From positions 1 to 64,000 of the forward strand of contig NZ_QUDR01000002.1 of assembly GCF_003477605.1 (NCBI RefSeq): 64,000 nucleotides of DNA, written 5' to 3'. Both the position numbers and the translations under genes were made by a program. The notes beneath the pieces are model-generated. The model had not been told where the DNA came from. It did not search any database and was given only the letters and a program-made list of their open reading frames with translations. The DNA comes from Clostridium sp. AF37-5 (lineage in GTDB: Bacteria; Bacillota; Clostridia; Lachnospirales; Lachnospiraceae). This document shows, in pieces, positions 51,080 to 60,134 of this stretch. The stretch's first letter is position 1. The number at the start of each line of letters is the position of its first letter.

Positions 51080-51090
51080 CAGACATATTA
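51080..51090 (+). promoter_or_regulatory. Promoter motif CAGACATATTA
   Basis: Exact copy 68 bp before the DUF5688-like gene. Confidence 0.7.
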
Positions 51091-51147
51091 AATATATCTA
51101 TTAAACAAATTGGAGTAATTCAATTGAACAACAGAAAGGAGCACATT

Positions 51148-52149
51148 ATGAAATTTATTTCAGGTGAAATCGTAGTTAATGAATCTGAGGTGGAAGGATT
51201 CATTGATAGTGTGGAACTGGCAAATGATTATGGAGAAAAGTGTTCAAATGACCATTATAAGGTCTATGAGCAGTGTATCCAGTATCGTAAAGCGAAAGAA
51301 GTTTTAGCGGAAGTAGAAAAGCTTTCGCCGGTAAAAGTAAAATTAATTCAAAGCAAAGAAAAAGGATTAGGAATTCTTTTTTACGAAGAATCGATGAATG
51401 CGAATATTGGCCCGGTAGTCTGGATGTCACAATTTGTTAACACAGAAGTAACTCCGGAGGAAATCATTATCCTTGGACAAGATGCTTTGTTAAAGCATCA
51501 AGAAGTTACGAGAAAGTGTGACAAACAGATGCCAAGGACAAAGCAGGAGCTGCTTAATAAAGTGTTTTTCCGGTTGGTACCGGCAATCCCAGGTAACACA
51601 GTAGGACGGTCATATTTAGATATGGCAATTGGTTATCATTGTCTTATTGGTAAAGATGGAGAGCGAATATTGTCATTCATGATTACCCCGCATCTTTTGT
51701 CTGAATTAGATGTTTCTGAATCAGAATTATATGCGGCTGCAATGATTAATACTCCTACTTTCTTTCCTGCTGTATCAGAAGGAATGCGAGAGATGATATT
51801 GAAATTTACACCGGGAACTGAATCTCTTTTGCCGGAAGAAGACTTTGAATCAAATCCAATGATAATTATTACAAACAACGATAGTTTTTTTGGTGCGTCT
51901 GTAATTCTTTATCCGGACTGGCTTCATAAAACTTTTCAAAGAGATGTGTATATTTTGCCATCCTCTGTTCATGAGTGCATAGTGATTCCTAAAGAATCGG
52001 CGTTAGCTTCTACAACAGAAATGCAGAAAACAGTGCATGAAGTCAACAAAGAAGCGGTAACAGAAAAAGATTTTTTGTCAAATTCTGTATATTATTACGA
52101 TTATGGCAAAAATGAAATTACAATTATTGAGCAGGAGGGAAAAGCATGA
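51148..52149 (+). CDS. DUF5688-like protein
   Basis: 333 residues. VKVKLIQSKEKG-like opening region, then GNTVGRSYLDMAIGYHCLI, SELYAAAMINT and the closing ILPSSVHECIVIP match DUF5688 proteins, which are frequent in Lachnospiraceae mobile elements. GAAAGGAG fixes ATG 51148. Soluble; role unknown. Confidence 0.7.
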   Translation: MKFISGEIVVNESEVEGFIDSVELANDYGEKCSNDHYKVYEQCIQYRKAKEVLAEVEKLSPVKVKLIQSKEKGLGILFYEESMNANIGPVVWMSQFVNTEVTPEEIIILGQDALLKHQEVTRKCDKQMPRTKQELLNKVFFRLVPAIPGNTVGRSYLDMAIGYHCLIGKDGERILSFMITPHLLSELDVSESELYAAAMINTPTFFPAVSEGMREMILKFTPGTESLLPEEDFESNPMIIITNNDSFFGASVILYPDWLHKTFQRDVYILPSSVHECIVIPKESALASTTEMQKTVHEVNKEAVTEKDFLSNSVYYYDYGKNEITIIEQEGKA

Positions 52150-52316
52150 TATCGGTATTAGGAAAAGAATCTCAAAAGGTATTCTCATCTACGTGTCAAC
52201 GTGTAAAAGAAATGGGGCTTGATAAAAGACCATTTCGCATTATTATTTTCAAAAACCAGTATTCATTGGAGATGGATATTACGGATGAAGAAAAGGAGGA
52301 AATTTTATGCAGTTAA
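52146..52316 (+). CDS. Small hypothetical protein
   Basis: 56 residues, overlapping both neighbours (ATGA at the start). KRPFRIIIFKNQYSLEM is the central beta part. Unknown. Confidence 0.5.
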   Translation: MISVLGKESQKVFSSTCQRVKEMGLDKRPFRIIIFKNQYSLEMDITDEEKEEILCS

Positions 52317-52510
52317 AATACAATTACGAAATCAAACAGGAAGGCCGCCAGTTGATTTTATGCAAATATTCTAAAACAAAAGGAATTCTTATGAATCCAA
52401 TTGTAAAAAAGGATATGGAATCTTGCATTGAGGGTGTTAAGCGTGAAATCAATAATTGTATATCAGAAACGGAAGCTGATACAAAAGTTGCAGAATTTTG
52501 TTTATTATAG
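52307..52510 (+). CDS. Small hypothetical protein
   Basis: 67 residues, behind AAAAGGAGG inside the previous gene. Alpha/beta, Cys-containing. Unknown. Confidence 0.55.
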   Translation: MQLKYNYEIKQEGRQLILCKYSKTKGILMNPIVKKDMESCIEGVKREINNCISETEADTKVAEFCLL

Positions 52511-52519
52511 GAGGTCTAT

Positions 52520-53071
52520 ATGAAGGAAATTAAAATCCCGCCGATTGCTCAATGGGAAAAAGAAATTGAGCCGGTTGCATATCATGAGTGGGGCGATGAT
52601 TATGATACCGTATGCCGTTTTAGTCCCGCAAAAGGTGTTATATGCAAAATTTGGCATGAGGACGAAAAATACGGCAATGATACTCATGGCTGGCAGGCGG
52701 CAATCGAAACGCCGGATGATTATCATGAAATTGCATTTAAAGAATTAAGTGCAAATGACGCATGGCGTAAGCTGTACGATTGGGCAAGCAAAAACATAGA
52801 ATTGCTTTTACCAAAAACGAAAGCTCGAATTGCTTTAGAAAAGAGAATTGCTACGTTAAAGGAAAAGCGTCAGCAGTATATTGACAAAAATCATGTTGCA
52901 ACTTCCCGAACATCAGAGTATATTGGCTGTAGTTGTTGCGGGAGTAAATTGAAACGTGAGTTATTAAAATCTGATTTTTGTCCATTGTGTAAAGCAGATT
53001 TGCGCTCCAATACAGTTCAGGAAACAATTCAGCGCATGAATACAAAAATTGCTGAATTAGAAAAAAGATAA
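52520..53071 (+). CDS. Zinc-ribbon coiled-coil protein
   Basis: 183 residues. After an N-terminal domain comes a coiled coil and CSCCGSK...CPLCKADL, a zinc ribbon as in small recombination or recruitment factors. AGGAGG precedes the start. Unknown. Confidence 0.6.
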   Translation: MKEIKIPPIAQWEKEIEPVAYHEWGDDYDTVCRFSPAKGVICKIWHEDEKYGNDTHGWQAAIETPDDYHEIAFKELSANDAWRKLYDWASKNIELLLPKTKARIALEKRIATLKEKRQQYIDKNHVATSRTSEYIGCSCCGSKLKRELLKSDFCPLCKADLRSNTVQETIQRMNTKIAELEKR

Positions 53072-53085
53072 TGTTCAATTAAAAA

Positions 53086-53126
53086 AGACGTCTGTTAAAG
53101 GAAATCCTTTAGCAGATGTTTTTTTA
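53086..53126 (+). terminator. Rho-independent terminator
   Basis: ACGTCTG-TAAAGGA pairs with TCCTTTA-CAGATGT, seven T. Confidence 0.85.
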
Positions 53127-53139
53127 TGTGCCTATCTGA

Positions 53140-53150
53140 CAGACATATTA
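53140..53150 (+). promoter_or_regulatory. Promoter motif CAGACATATTA
   Basis: Exact copy 44 bp before the Rad52-like gene. Confidence 0.7.
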
Positions 53151-53183
53151 ATAGTATCAATAAAAAAATAGGAGGAATGAAAT

Positions 53184-54020
53184 ATGGAATTGAATTTTAG
53201 AAAATTGTATGCTTCTGAATTAGAAGTAAGAATTGGTAACATCTCGAAAACTGGTTCTGGGTTGAGCCTGCTGCTTTACAAGGATGCACGAGTAGACCAG
53301 CGTTTGCTGGATGAAACTGCCGGGCCTATGAATTGGGAAAAGTCGTATCGAAGAGATGAAAAAGGACGGCTTTTTTGTAAAGTGTCTATTTGGGATGGAG
53401 AGAAAGAGCAGTTTGTTTCAAAAGAAGATGTAGGTATCGAATCCTATTCTGAAAAGGAAAAAGGAGAAGCATCTGACTCTTTCAAACGAGCATGTTTTTG
53501 TTGGGGTATTGGACGAGAATTATACTCTACTCCATTTTTATGGGTGAGCTCTCAGAATTGCAATATTCAAAAATACAAAGACAAGGACAAATATACATGT
53601 TCGGACCATTTTGATGTGGTTAACATCGAATATGGAGATAATTGTAATGTGACTTATGTTGAAATCTACAACAGAAGCACAAAAGCAACACTTTCCTTTG
53701 GCAAAAAATCCTTATCCGGTTCATTCGGAAAGGCTGCATCAAAACAAACAGAAGCAATTTCTTTGTTTGATGATGCCTCTGTGGAAGATTACTCAATTAA
53801 TCCAGATGAAGCGGCCGCTCCGTCCAATGATTCAACAAAAGAAAATCCGGGAATGCACAAAATTTCATTTGAATGTTCGCGGAAAGGACAGACTATTGCG
53901 GATATTTACGCAAAAGAGGGGCCTAAGTTTTTACAGGGTATTTTAACTTATGCAACGGCTAAACCAGCTATGCAGGTGGATGCTCCATATGTAAAAGCGT
54001 TTCTGGAAACAGTAGCCTAA
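53184..54020 (+). CDS. Rad52/22-family single-strand annealing protein
   Basis: 278 residues. GPMNWEKSYRRDE, CKVSIWDGE and SDSFKRACFCWGIGRELY are the core annealing-fold words of the Rad52/22 family found in phages and plasmids. It anneals complementary single strands during recombination. AGGAGG precedes it. The C-terminal 90 residues look like a linker and a helical tail. It shares an operon with a DnaQ-like exonuclease. Confidence 0.82.
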   Translation: MELNFRKLYASELEVRIGNISKTGSGLSLLLYKDARVDQRLLDETAGPMNWEKSYRRDEKGRLFCKVSIWDGEKEQFVSKEDVGIESYSEKEKGEASDSFKRACFCWGIGRELYSTPFLWVSSQNCNIQKYKDKDKYTCSDHFDVVNIEYGDNCNVTYVEIYNRSTKATLSFGKKSLSGSFGKAASKQTEAISLFDDASVEDYSINPDEAAAPSNDSTKENPGMHKISFECSRKGQTIADIYAKEGPKFLQGILTYATAKPAMQVDAPYVKAFLETVA

Positions 54021-54027
54021 AAAATTT

Positions 54028-54053
54028 GTACCCGGGGATTTTTCTCCGGGTAC
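54028..54053 (+). other. Intercistronic hairpin
   Basis: GTACCCGG pairs with CCGGGTAC (8 bp); the T run is in the loop, so it is not a normal terminator. It lies just before the next ribosome site. Confidence 0.55.
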
Positions 54054-54068
54054 AGTTAGGAGGTCAAT

Positions 54069-54560
54069 ATGAAAAAATTTAGTAAGGACGATTATCAATA
54101 TTGGCTTAATGCTGATTTTTACCGTTTGGTAATGGAAGATAGTCGTTTTGATAAAGAAATAACAGATGATGCTTTTTGGAATGATTTTACAAAAAAATGT
54201 ATCGTCTTTTCAGAAAAATATCGTCATTTTGGTGGCAGATACTCTGTTAAGTGGGCGTTAGCCGTTGTTGAATGTCGTAAAGCAATGGCAGAAGAAAACA
54301 AAAAGCCGCTGCAAAAGAACGTTTGTAAACAAATGCTTGCTGAATTTTATATTATTCAGGAAAGATTTAACGAGATTTATAATTGTGATGAATTTTGGGC
54401 TCGTTTTACCAAAACAATGGTAGATTTTGGCGAAAAATACTCAAAATACACTGAAAAGTTGTCTGTTAAATTATCTATGGCGTACATTGATGGCAAACAA
54501 GAAGAATTAAAATATTTACAGCACTTAGCAGAAGCGTGTGATAAAAAATACGCAGTATAA
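54069..54560 (+). CDS. Helical protein with internal duplication
   Basis: 163 residues made of two similar halves (DDAFWNDFTKKCIVFSEKY versus CDEFWARFTKTMVDFGEKY). All helical, soluble. TAGGAGG precedes it. Between annealing and exonuclease genes, so a DNA-related role is possible. Confidence 0.6.
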   Translation: MKKFSKDDYQYWLNADFYRLVMEDSRFDKEITDDAFWNDFTKKCIVFSEKYRHFGGRYSVKWALAVVECRKAMAEENKKPLQKNVCKQMLAEFYIIQERFNEIYNCDEFWARFTKTMVDFGEKYSKYTEKLSVKLSMAYIDGKQEELKYLQHLAEACDKKYAV

Positions 54561-54577
54561 AGGAGAAATGAAATATT

Positions 54578-54739
54578 ATGGAAATTTCAAAGATGACAAA
54601 GAAGAAAAGAAAAGAATTTTACGCAAAGAATCGCGTAACATTTGGTATGAATACCGGAACAATTACGCACAAAGGGTATAAAGATACTCTTCGAAGAGAA
54701 AACAAAATGATTTGCAGAAATTATTTAAAGGAGGTTTAA
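54578..54739 (+). CDS. Small basic protein
   Basis: 53 residues, basic (MTKKKRKEFYAKNRV). Its stop lies in the ribosome site of the next gene. AAAGGAG is 12 bases upstream; an alternative 37-residue frame starts at 54568. Moderate support. Confidence 0.45.
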   Translation: MEISKMTKKKRKEFYAKNRVTFGMNTGTITHKGYKDTLRRENKMICRNYLKEV

Positions 54740-54743
54740 AATT

Positions 54744-55412
54744 ATGGGGCAGAGATTGGTTATGACAATAAGAAAAAATGGAGAAGATATTTGTAAACTT
54801 TATTATCATTGGAGTGCATATACTTCTTCTGCTTTAAAAGAAGCAAAAAAAATTATTGATGTTATTACAACGGATAAATTTGAAACAGAGATAAGTGCAG
54901 AAGAAAAAGAATGCAAGCTGTTATTTTTAAGAGAATTCTCATTAATTCCATTGGCTGCGGCAAAAGAAGATATTCGTCTTCGAATACTCCGTTATTTGGA
55001 AAATACTGGCGGAGGTATTGATGGAGGATGCGATTCTACTGAATTTCAGTACATAAAGGAGCTTTATCCAGATATCAAATTTAAACCATTTAATATTAGT
55101 AGAAATAAGGGACTTTTTGTTTGTTCTAAAGACGCTATGGATAATTTACAATCTTGGTCTGAAGGTAACATTATCATCGACCTTGATGAAAAGATTGTTG
55201 TTAATAAAGTGTTTTATACTTATTCTTCAGAAGAAGAAGTAAAAGAATACTATAATATAAAAGGAAACATTCCCTTTATTAATGATTTAGAACTTAGTTG
55301 TATTCCATTTAACAAAATTGATTCTGTTTTAGAACGAGTAGTTGAAATGGAAGAAATTTCAGATTATGTATTTAAAAATGCGTTAAATGAATATATCGCA
55401 TTTATCGCATAA
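54744..55412 (+). CDS. Hypothetical protein
   Basis: 222 residues, soluble. TGGGIDGGCDSTEFQYIKEL and NISRNKGLFVCS stand out. AAAGGAGG precedes it. Proteins of this kind occur in clostridial plasmids, but I cannot assign a family. Confidence 0.6.
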   Translation: MGQRLVMTIRKNGEDICKLYYHWSAYTSSALKEAKKIIDVITTDKFETEISAEEKECKLLFLREFSLIPLAAAKEDIRLRILRYLENTGGGIDGGCDSTEFQYIKELYPDIKFKPFNISRNKGLFVCSKDAMDNLQSWSEGNIIIDLDEKIVVNKVFYTYSSEEEVKEYYNIKGNIPFINDLELSCIPFNKIDSVLERVVEMEEISDYVFKNALNEYIAFIA

Positions 55413-55432
55413 AAATACGAGGAGGACTTTAT

Positions 55433-56443
55433 ATGGGAAAAGAATTAGATAAAGCGGCACGTTTAATGCAAATCGCAATTCAAACAAATACGCCGGTCTT
55501 TGTATTTGATGTTGAAACAGAAGGGTTAGACCCAGTAAAGCATCATATTATTCAGTTGTCGGCATTAAAAATCGACCCAGAAACATTTGAGGTGTTAGAT
55601 AAAATCAATGTATTCATTAATCCTTGTCGCCCATTGAGTGATAAGGTAAAAGAGATAACCGGTTATACCGATGAATTTCTAGCTACTTGTCCTTTAGAAG
55701 TAGAAGCCTTCCCGGAAATTTACAATTTCTTAGGAGAAGCGCCTCTTTTAATTGGACATAATGTTGGTTTTGATAAAAGCATGTTGGACGCCTTGTATAC
55801 AAGGCAGGGGCAATTTCTTTTTTGCGAGGACATTGATACTTGTCGAATGGCAAGAGAGCTTCTAAAAAAGAAGAAGGATGTTCCATCACATAAGTTGATT
55901 GATGTAGCAGCTTATTATGGTGCTGATATTGGTTTGGATTTTCATAAGGCGGATGATGATATTATCGCAACTTTGCGTATTTTTCAAGTAATGTATGACC
56001 CAGATGCTTATTTAAAACCAAAGAAAAAATTAAACATCAATTCGATTTGGTATCATAATGGTTTCCGGGGCCACGCAAGGATTTACATTAATACAGATGC
56101 CGGAAGCCTGTTTTATGACAATTTGGATAAGAATTATGGCAGCAAAGATTTTTCATTGGACGATATCGACATGGAAGATTTGGAAGAAAAAGCTATCCGG
56201 AAATGGTCTGCATCCAATATTGATGACCTTTTTCAAAAAGTCCGGGCATGGCATTGGAAGAAAATGCAGGAAGCTATTGGACAACAAAAGGAATTTGCTA
56301 ATGAAAAAGAGGCAATAGAGGCTGCTGCTAAAGAAAATAAGCGTCATTATAATACGTCTATTCAGTTAGCCGATGGCGTCTATATTGTAACTTTGGAAAA
56401 GTTTTTAAAATCCAAAGCCGGTTCAAATTCAATTTTGTATTAA
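55433..56443 (+). CDS. DnaQ-like 3'-5' exonuclease (DEDDh)
   Basis: 336 residues. FDVETEG gives D26 and E28; GHNVGFD the third motif; DFHKADDD the His and last Asp. This is the proofreading exonuclease fold. The C-terminal 130 residues are extra and unrecognised. GGAGG precedes it. It likely trims DNA ends with the Rad52-like protein in the same operon. Confidence 0.85.
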   Translation: MGKELDKAARLMQIAIQTNTPVFVFDVETEGLDPVKHHIIQLSALKIDPETFEVLDKINVFINPCRPLSDKVKEITGYTDEFLATCPLEVEAFPEIYNFLGEAPLLIGHNVGFDKSMLDALYTRQGQFLFCEDIDTCRMARELLKKKKDVPSHKLIDVAAYYGADIGLDFHKADDDIIATLRIFQVMYDPDAYLKPKKKLNINSIWYHNGFRGHARIYINTDAGSLFYDNLDKNYGSKDFSLDDIDMEDLEEKAIRKWSASNIDDLFQKVRAWHWKKMQEAIGQQKEFANEKEAIEAAAKENKRHYNTSIQLADGVYIVTLEKFLKSKAGSNSILY

Positions 56444-56451
56444 TGATTGGA

Positions 56452-56477
56452 AAAGCTCGCGTTATGCGGGCTTTTTT
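56452..56477 (+). terminator. Rho-independent terminator
   Basis: AAAGCTCGC, 5-nt loop, GCGGGCTTT, T run. Confidence 0.85.
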
Positions 56478-56508
56478 GTTATATATGAATTTTTATTAAT
56501 GTGTATAA

Positions 56509-56519
56509 CAGACATATTA
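56509..56519 (+). promoter_or_regulatory. Promoter motif CAGACATATTA
   Basis: Exact copy heading the 56.6-61.2 kb operon. Confidence 0.7.
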
Positions 56520-56561
56520 TTAATGAGACTATTTACAAATTGGAGAAAGGAGAATTTTAAT

Positions 56562-57260
56562 ATGAGATTAACAGAAAGAAAGAGAAATTTTGTGAAGTTG
56601 TCTTGTGATTTCCCTTGCAAAATTGGAGATATTGTATATCGCACTAATGCGGGTGCGAAAGAACCAATTATTGCAATGAGAATTACACAAATGCTTATTA
56701 AACAGTTGAAAAGCAGAACTGTTATAACTTTTAATACTATGAATGATAATGACAACGGAGAAAACTGCTACACTTTGGAAGATGTAGGTGTTAAAGTTTT
56801 TCTCACAAAAGAAGAAGCCGAATTAAAACTGGCAGAATTGAGAGGTGGAACAGGAGTCGCAAAACTGAATCTGGAAGAAGTGGTAAAAATAGCAGCAGAT
56901 AAAATGACATACGCAGATGCAGTTCGTAATGCCATGAGTTCAAAATGCGTTCCATGCAGGAAGGCAACGAATTGCTCTTATGTTTTTACTGACCCAAAAG
57001 GTAAATTAACAGAAGAATTAGCTATAAAAATCAAACTTAAAGAATTGATTGAAATTGCTAAAAGTGTTGACGAAGCAAAAGCCAAAGGCTGTGATGAAAT
57101 TAGTACAGTATTATATTACGATGGCTTTAATGACGGTTACAGTAAAGCACTTGATAATCTGCTGAAACTAGTAATCAGCAAGTATAATGATGATAAATTG
57201 TCACTTAAAGAATTGGTAGAAGCGATTGAACAGCAAATGGAGGTGGAGAAAAATGAGTGA
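56562..57260 (+). CDS. Phage-type accessory protein
   Basis: 232 residues. LSCDFPCKIGDIVYR and a TKEEAELKLAEL phrase belong to the same loose family as 32316. CVPCRKATNC may bind zinc. GAAAGGAG fixes ATG 56562. Function unknown. Confidence 0.6.
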   Translation: MRLTERKRNFVKLSCDFPCKIGDIVYRTNAGAKEPIIAMRITQMLIKQLKSRTVITFNTMNDNDNGENCYTLEDVGVKVFLTKEEAELKLAELRGGTGVAKLNLEEVVKIAADKMTYADAVRNAMSSKCVPCRKATNCSYVFTDPKGKLTEELAIKIKLKELIEIAKSVDEAKAKGCDEISTVLYYDGFNDGYSKALDNLLKLVISKYNDDKLSLKELVEAIEQQMEVEKNE

Positions 57261-57576
57261 ATTATTACAAAGGATAGCTAATTATTTTGTCTATCAATAC
57301 AAAGGAAATGATAAAGTTGCCCCTAAAATGGATATGTCGGTAGATGACCTAAGAAATATCGTTGTATTACATGTGGAAAAATGTAAATTAGAAGCAGAAT
57401 TAAGGAATTTGAAGTATGTAAAGACTAACGCAGACAGAATAAGGAATATGTCAGACGAAGAATTAGCAAGCTGGTATGTAATTAAATGCGAAATTATGAT
57501 GGGAACTAAATGCCAAAAACCGTTCAAAACTTGCAAGGATTGTATTTTAGATTGGCTTCAATCAGAAGCAGAATAG
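57253..57576 (+). CDS. Hypothetical accessory protein
   Basis: 107 residues, overlapping the previous gene by 8 bases. Ends with a Cys motif (KCQKPFKTCKDCILDWLQ), typical of short phage proteins. Unknown. Confidence 0.6.
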   Translation: MSELLQRIANYFVYQYKGNDKVAPKMDMSVDDLRNIVVLHVEKCKLEAELRNLKYVKTNADRIRNMSDEELASWYVIKCEIMMGTKCQKPFKTCKDCILDWLQSEAE

Positions 57577-57585
57577 GAGGTAATT

Positions 57586-57951
57586 ATGGATGGTTTAATT
57601 ATTAAAAAGAAATGGTTAGACCTTATTGTTAATGGCAAAAAGACCATTGAAATAAGAGGAAGTGATACAAAAAAGGAAGGAGAGAAAATATACCTTCTTG
57701 AAAGCGGAACTCACAAAATTGTTGCAACTGCCGTAATTAGTGCTACATATCCTATATCATGTTCTGATTGGTCAGAAGAAAGAGAAGAACATTGTGTTGA
57801 TATTTCTTACTCAGACCTAAAAAAAAGATACAAAACACCATATGCATGGGTATTATCTGATGTGACGCCTATTAAAGACATATGGTACTACAAGCATCCA
57901 CAAGGTGCAGTGATTTGGGTAAAAAATGTAGAAGTTGTAAATAAAAATTAG
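57586..57951 (+). CDS. ASCH-domain protein
   Basis: 121 residues. KKKWLDLIVNGKKTIEIRG opens a PUA-like ASCH fold, with a closing AVIWVKN strand. ASCH proteins bind RNA or act on modified nucleosides. AGGAGG precedes it. Confidence 0.75.
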   Translation: MDGLIIKKKWLDLIVNGKKTIEIRGSDTKKEGEKIYLLESGTHKIVATAVISATYPISCSDWSEEREEHCVDISYSDLKKRYKTPYAWVLSDVTPIKDIWYYKHPQGAVIWVKNVEVVNKN

Positions 57952-57984
57952 ATATGATTATTAGCAAAAAAGGAGAGAGATGAA

Positions 57985-58335
57985 ATGAAAAAAATTTTTG
58001 AAAAATGGTATGTTTTATTTATGTTATTGAGAATAGCACGACATAACAAAATCAGAATGAAATTTGAGAAAAAGTATGATAATCCTTTTGGTGGTTATGG
58101 AGAATCTCTTGAAGATATGACATTAGAAAAATGTTATGAAAGGGATAATAGGCTTTATAAAAAATCAAAAGAATTAAAAGAATATGAAGTCGCATCAAAA
58201 CCTCAAAGAGATGATTTTGGATTATATGCATATGTAGACCAGCATTGTGGATATTGTGAGGATGATTATTACGGAACAATATACACAAAAACGCCACTTA
58301 AAAATAGATGGTTAGAAAGAGGTTATCAATGCTAG
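57985..58335 (+). CDS. Hypothetical protein
   Basis: 116 residues, basic N-terminus that may touch the membrane (WYVLFMLLRIARHNK), then charged helices and a CGYCEDDYYG loop. AAAGGAG precedes it. Unknown. Confidence 0.55.
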   Translation: MKKIFEKWYVLFMLLRIARHNKIRMKFEKKYDNPFGGYGESLEDMTLEKCYERDNRLYKKSKELKEYEVASKPQRDDFGLYAYVDQHCGYCEDDYYGTIYTKTPLKNRWLERGYQC

Positions 58336-58366
58336 GTTGATAATCAAAAGTAGAATAGGAGGAAAT

Positions 58367-58627
58367 ATGAGCGATAGTTATTGGAATTATGAAGATGACA
58401 AGAATATCATCTGTCCTTATTGTGACGAAGAATACGAGCCGTCTTACGAAGAAACATGCATAGGCGGTGAACGCGTTAATTGCTATACCGAAGATACCAA
58501 CATATACACTTGTGATAATTGTGGCAAGAAATTTACAATGTATGGTTATCGAACCGGGTGGAAATATCGCACCGAAACGATTGACGGAGAAGCAACAGAG
58601 GAAGAAATTGAAAATTTGCGAGATTAA
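58367..58627 (+). CDS. Small zinc-ribbon protein
   Basis: 86 residues. CPYCDEEY and CDNCGKKF are two zinc knuckles. AGGAGG fixes ATG 58367. Acidic. Function unknown. Confidence 0.65.
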   Translation: MSDSYWNYEDDKNIICPYCDEEYEPSYEETCIGGERVNCYTEDTNIYTCDNCGKKFTMYGYRTGWKYRTETIDGEATEEEIENLRD

Positions 58628-58638
58628 GGAGAGAGAAT

Positions 58639-59067
58639 ATGAAAGATAGATTTTTATTTAAAGCAAAGAGGATTGACAACGGCGAATGGATAATTGGGTT
58701 TCTTACATTTCATAAAACAGGAAAAGCATTTATTAAACCTATATTTGGTGATGCAAGAAGTTCGGAAGAAGTAGACCCATCCACAATCTGCCAATGCACA
58801 GGTTTGAAAGATAAGAACGGAAATCTGATTTGGGAAAATGATATTCTTTTCTTAAAAGACGAAATAAATGGATGTAAATGGAAAGCAGTTGTTGAATTTG
58901 GAAATCCAACTGGTGAATATAACTGGGGTTGGCAATTGGTTCAAGTAACAGAGTGCGAAGCAAATAAAGACATTCTTTTATGGATTGAAACAGGAACAAG
59001 TTATGTAGATGTTAAAATAATTGGGAACACAATTGATAATCCGGAATTGTTAGAAGGAGGCGAATAA
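58639..59067 (+). CDS. YopX-family protein 2
   Basis: 142 residues. FKAKRIDNGEWIIGFL, CTGLKDKNGNLIWENDILF and the closing IIGNTIDNPELLEGG are classic YopX words. Paralogue of 33012. GGAGAG precedes it. Confidence 0.85.
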   Translation: MKDRFLFKAKRIDNGEWIIGFLTFHKTGKAFIKPIFGDARSSEEVDPSTICQCTGLKDKNGNLIWENDILFLKDEINGCKWKAVVEFGNPTGEYNWGWQLVQVTECEANKDILLWIETGTSYVDVKIIGNTIDNPELLEGGE

Positions 59068-59068
59068 G

Positions 59069-59356
59069 ATGGAATTAGAACTAAATGAAGTAATTGAAGA
59101 TTTGGAATATCTCGTTTCGGATAGTTGTACAGACACGCAATTTGATTACATTGAAGAAATAGAGATTGCAACCAAGTCGCTTAAAAAGCAGATACCAAAG
59201 AAACCTATATTTAACTATAACCTTAGTGATACTCTTTCTGTATTCCATTGTGAATGTAGAAACATAATCAAAGTCAGTCACAATGCAGGAACAATGGATA
59301 ATAATGATGCACCAAATTATTGTGATAAATGCGGACAGAGATTAGATTGGAGGTAA
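59069..59356 (+). CDS. Small zinc-binding protein
   Basis: 95 residues: acidic helices, then CECRN...YCDKCGQRL, a zinc ribbon end common in phage accessory proteins. One base after YopX. AGGAGG precedes it. Confidence 0.6.
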   Translation: MELELNEVIEDLEYLVSDSCTDTQFDYIEEIEIATKSLKKQIPKKPIFNYNLSDTLSVFHCECRNIIKVSHNAGTMDNNDAPNYCDKCGQRLDWR

Positions 59357-59362
59357 AGTAGA

Positions 59363-59578
59363 ATGGATAATTTCATGAAAAAAATTTTTGAAGCCTTTGA
59401 AAATAAATATGGTGAGCCAGTTTCAACGATGCAAGATGGAGAAATACAGGTATTTGAGTTGAAGGATTGCACCGTGATATTGACTTTTAAAAATGGCGTA
59501 TTAGGTGTAAACGCAACGGCAGATAAGCCTATCAAATGTGATTTTGCATCTGGTATGTTTGTAGAAAGTGAGGACTAG
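59363..59578 (+). CDS. Small hypothetical protein
   Basis: 71 residues, helix then beta strands (CTVILTFKNGVLGVNA). TTGGAGG precedes it. Unknown. Confidence 0.55.
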   Translation: MDNFMKKIFEAFENKYGEPVSTMQDGEIQVFELKDCTVILTFKNGVLGVNATADKPIKCDFASGMFVESED

Positions 59579-59580
59579 CC

Positions 59581-59862
59581 ATGGTCCAATATTGTAGGTA
59601 CTGCAACAATCTTGTAACAGGAAATGGTATTTATTGCACAGAAAAAAATAAAATCATAGCAGAAAAAACGGCGAAAACCACAAATAATTGTAAATTATTC
59701 ATTTTTAATCGCATGGATGCTTTTTATGAAAATATGAATGGCTATAAATCAAAAAAAACACCCAAATTTTCTGGAGATGATTGCATTGGACAAATAAAGC
59801 TTGATTTAAACGTAGAAGGAAGGAGAAAAAATGACAATATTAAAGTTGAGGAAACACATTGA
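59581..59862 (+). CDS. Small Cys-rich protein
   Basis: 93 residues. CRYCNNLVTGNGIYC at the start is a zinc knuckle pair. Overlaps the next gene by 32 bases. Unknown. Confidence 0.55.
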   Translation: MVQYCRYCNNLVTGNGIYCTEKNKIIAEKTAKTTNNCKLFIFNRMDAFYENMNGYKSKKTPKFSGDDCIGQIKLDLNVEGRRKNDNIKVEETH

Positions 59863-60130
59863 TATAGAAAAATCTATTGGAAATATTAAGATAGATACAA
59901 TTCATATGTGTGACCCTGCTAAAAAGAAGCACAAAAATTGGACGGAACTTCATTTATGGTATGACAGAAATTGTGAAAATTGTCCTTTTGGATGGGAATA
60001 TGTAAATTACGAAGGGGAATGCGGAGATTGTGGATGCGAAATGAGTAAGGATGGAGATTTTTCTACACCTATTTGTATATGCAATCTTCCTAAATTTATT
60101 AAGCAGATAATTATTAAACGAAAGGTGTGA
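59831..60130 (+). CDS. Small Cys-rich protein
   Basis: 99 residues with CENCPFGW, CGDCGCEM and CIC words. Behind GAAGGAAGGAG. Probably metal binding. Unknown. Confidence 0.55.
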   Translation: MTILKLRKHIDIEKSIGNIKIDTIHMCDPAKKKHKNWTELHLWYDRNCENCPFGWEYVNYEGECGDCGCEMSKDGDFSTPICICNLPKFIKQIIIKRKV

Positions 60131-60134
60131 AATT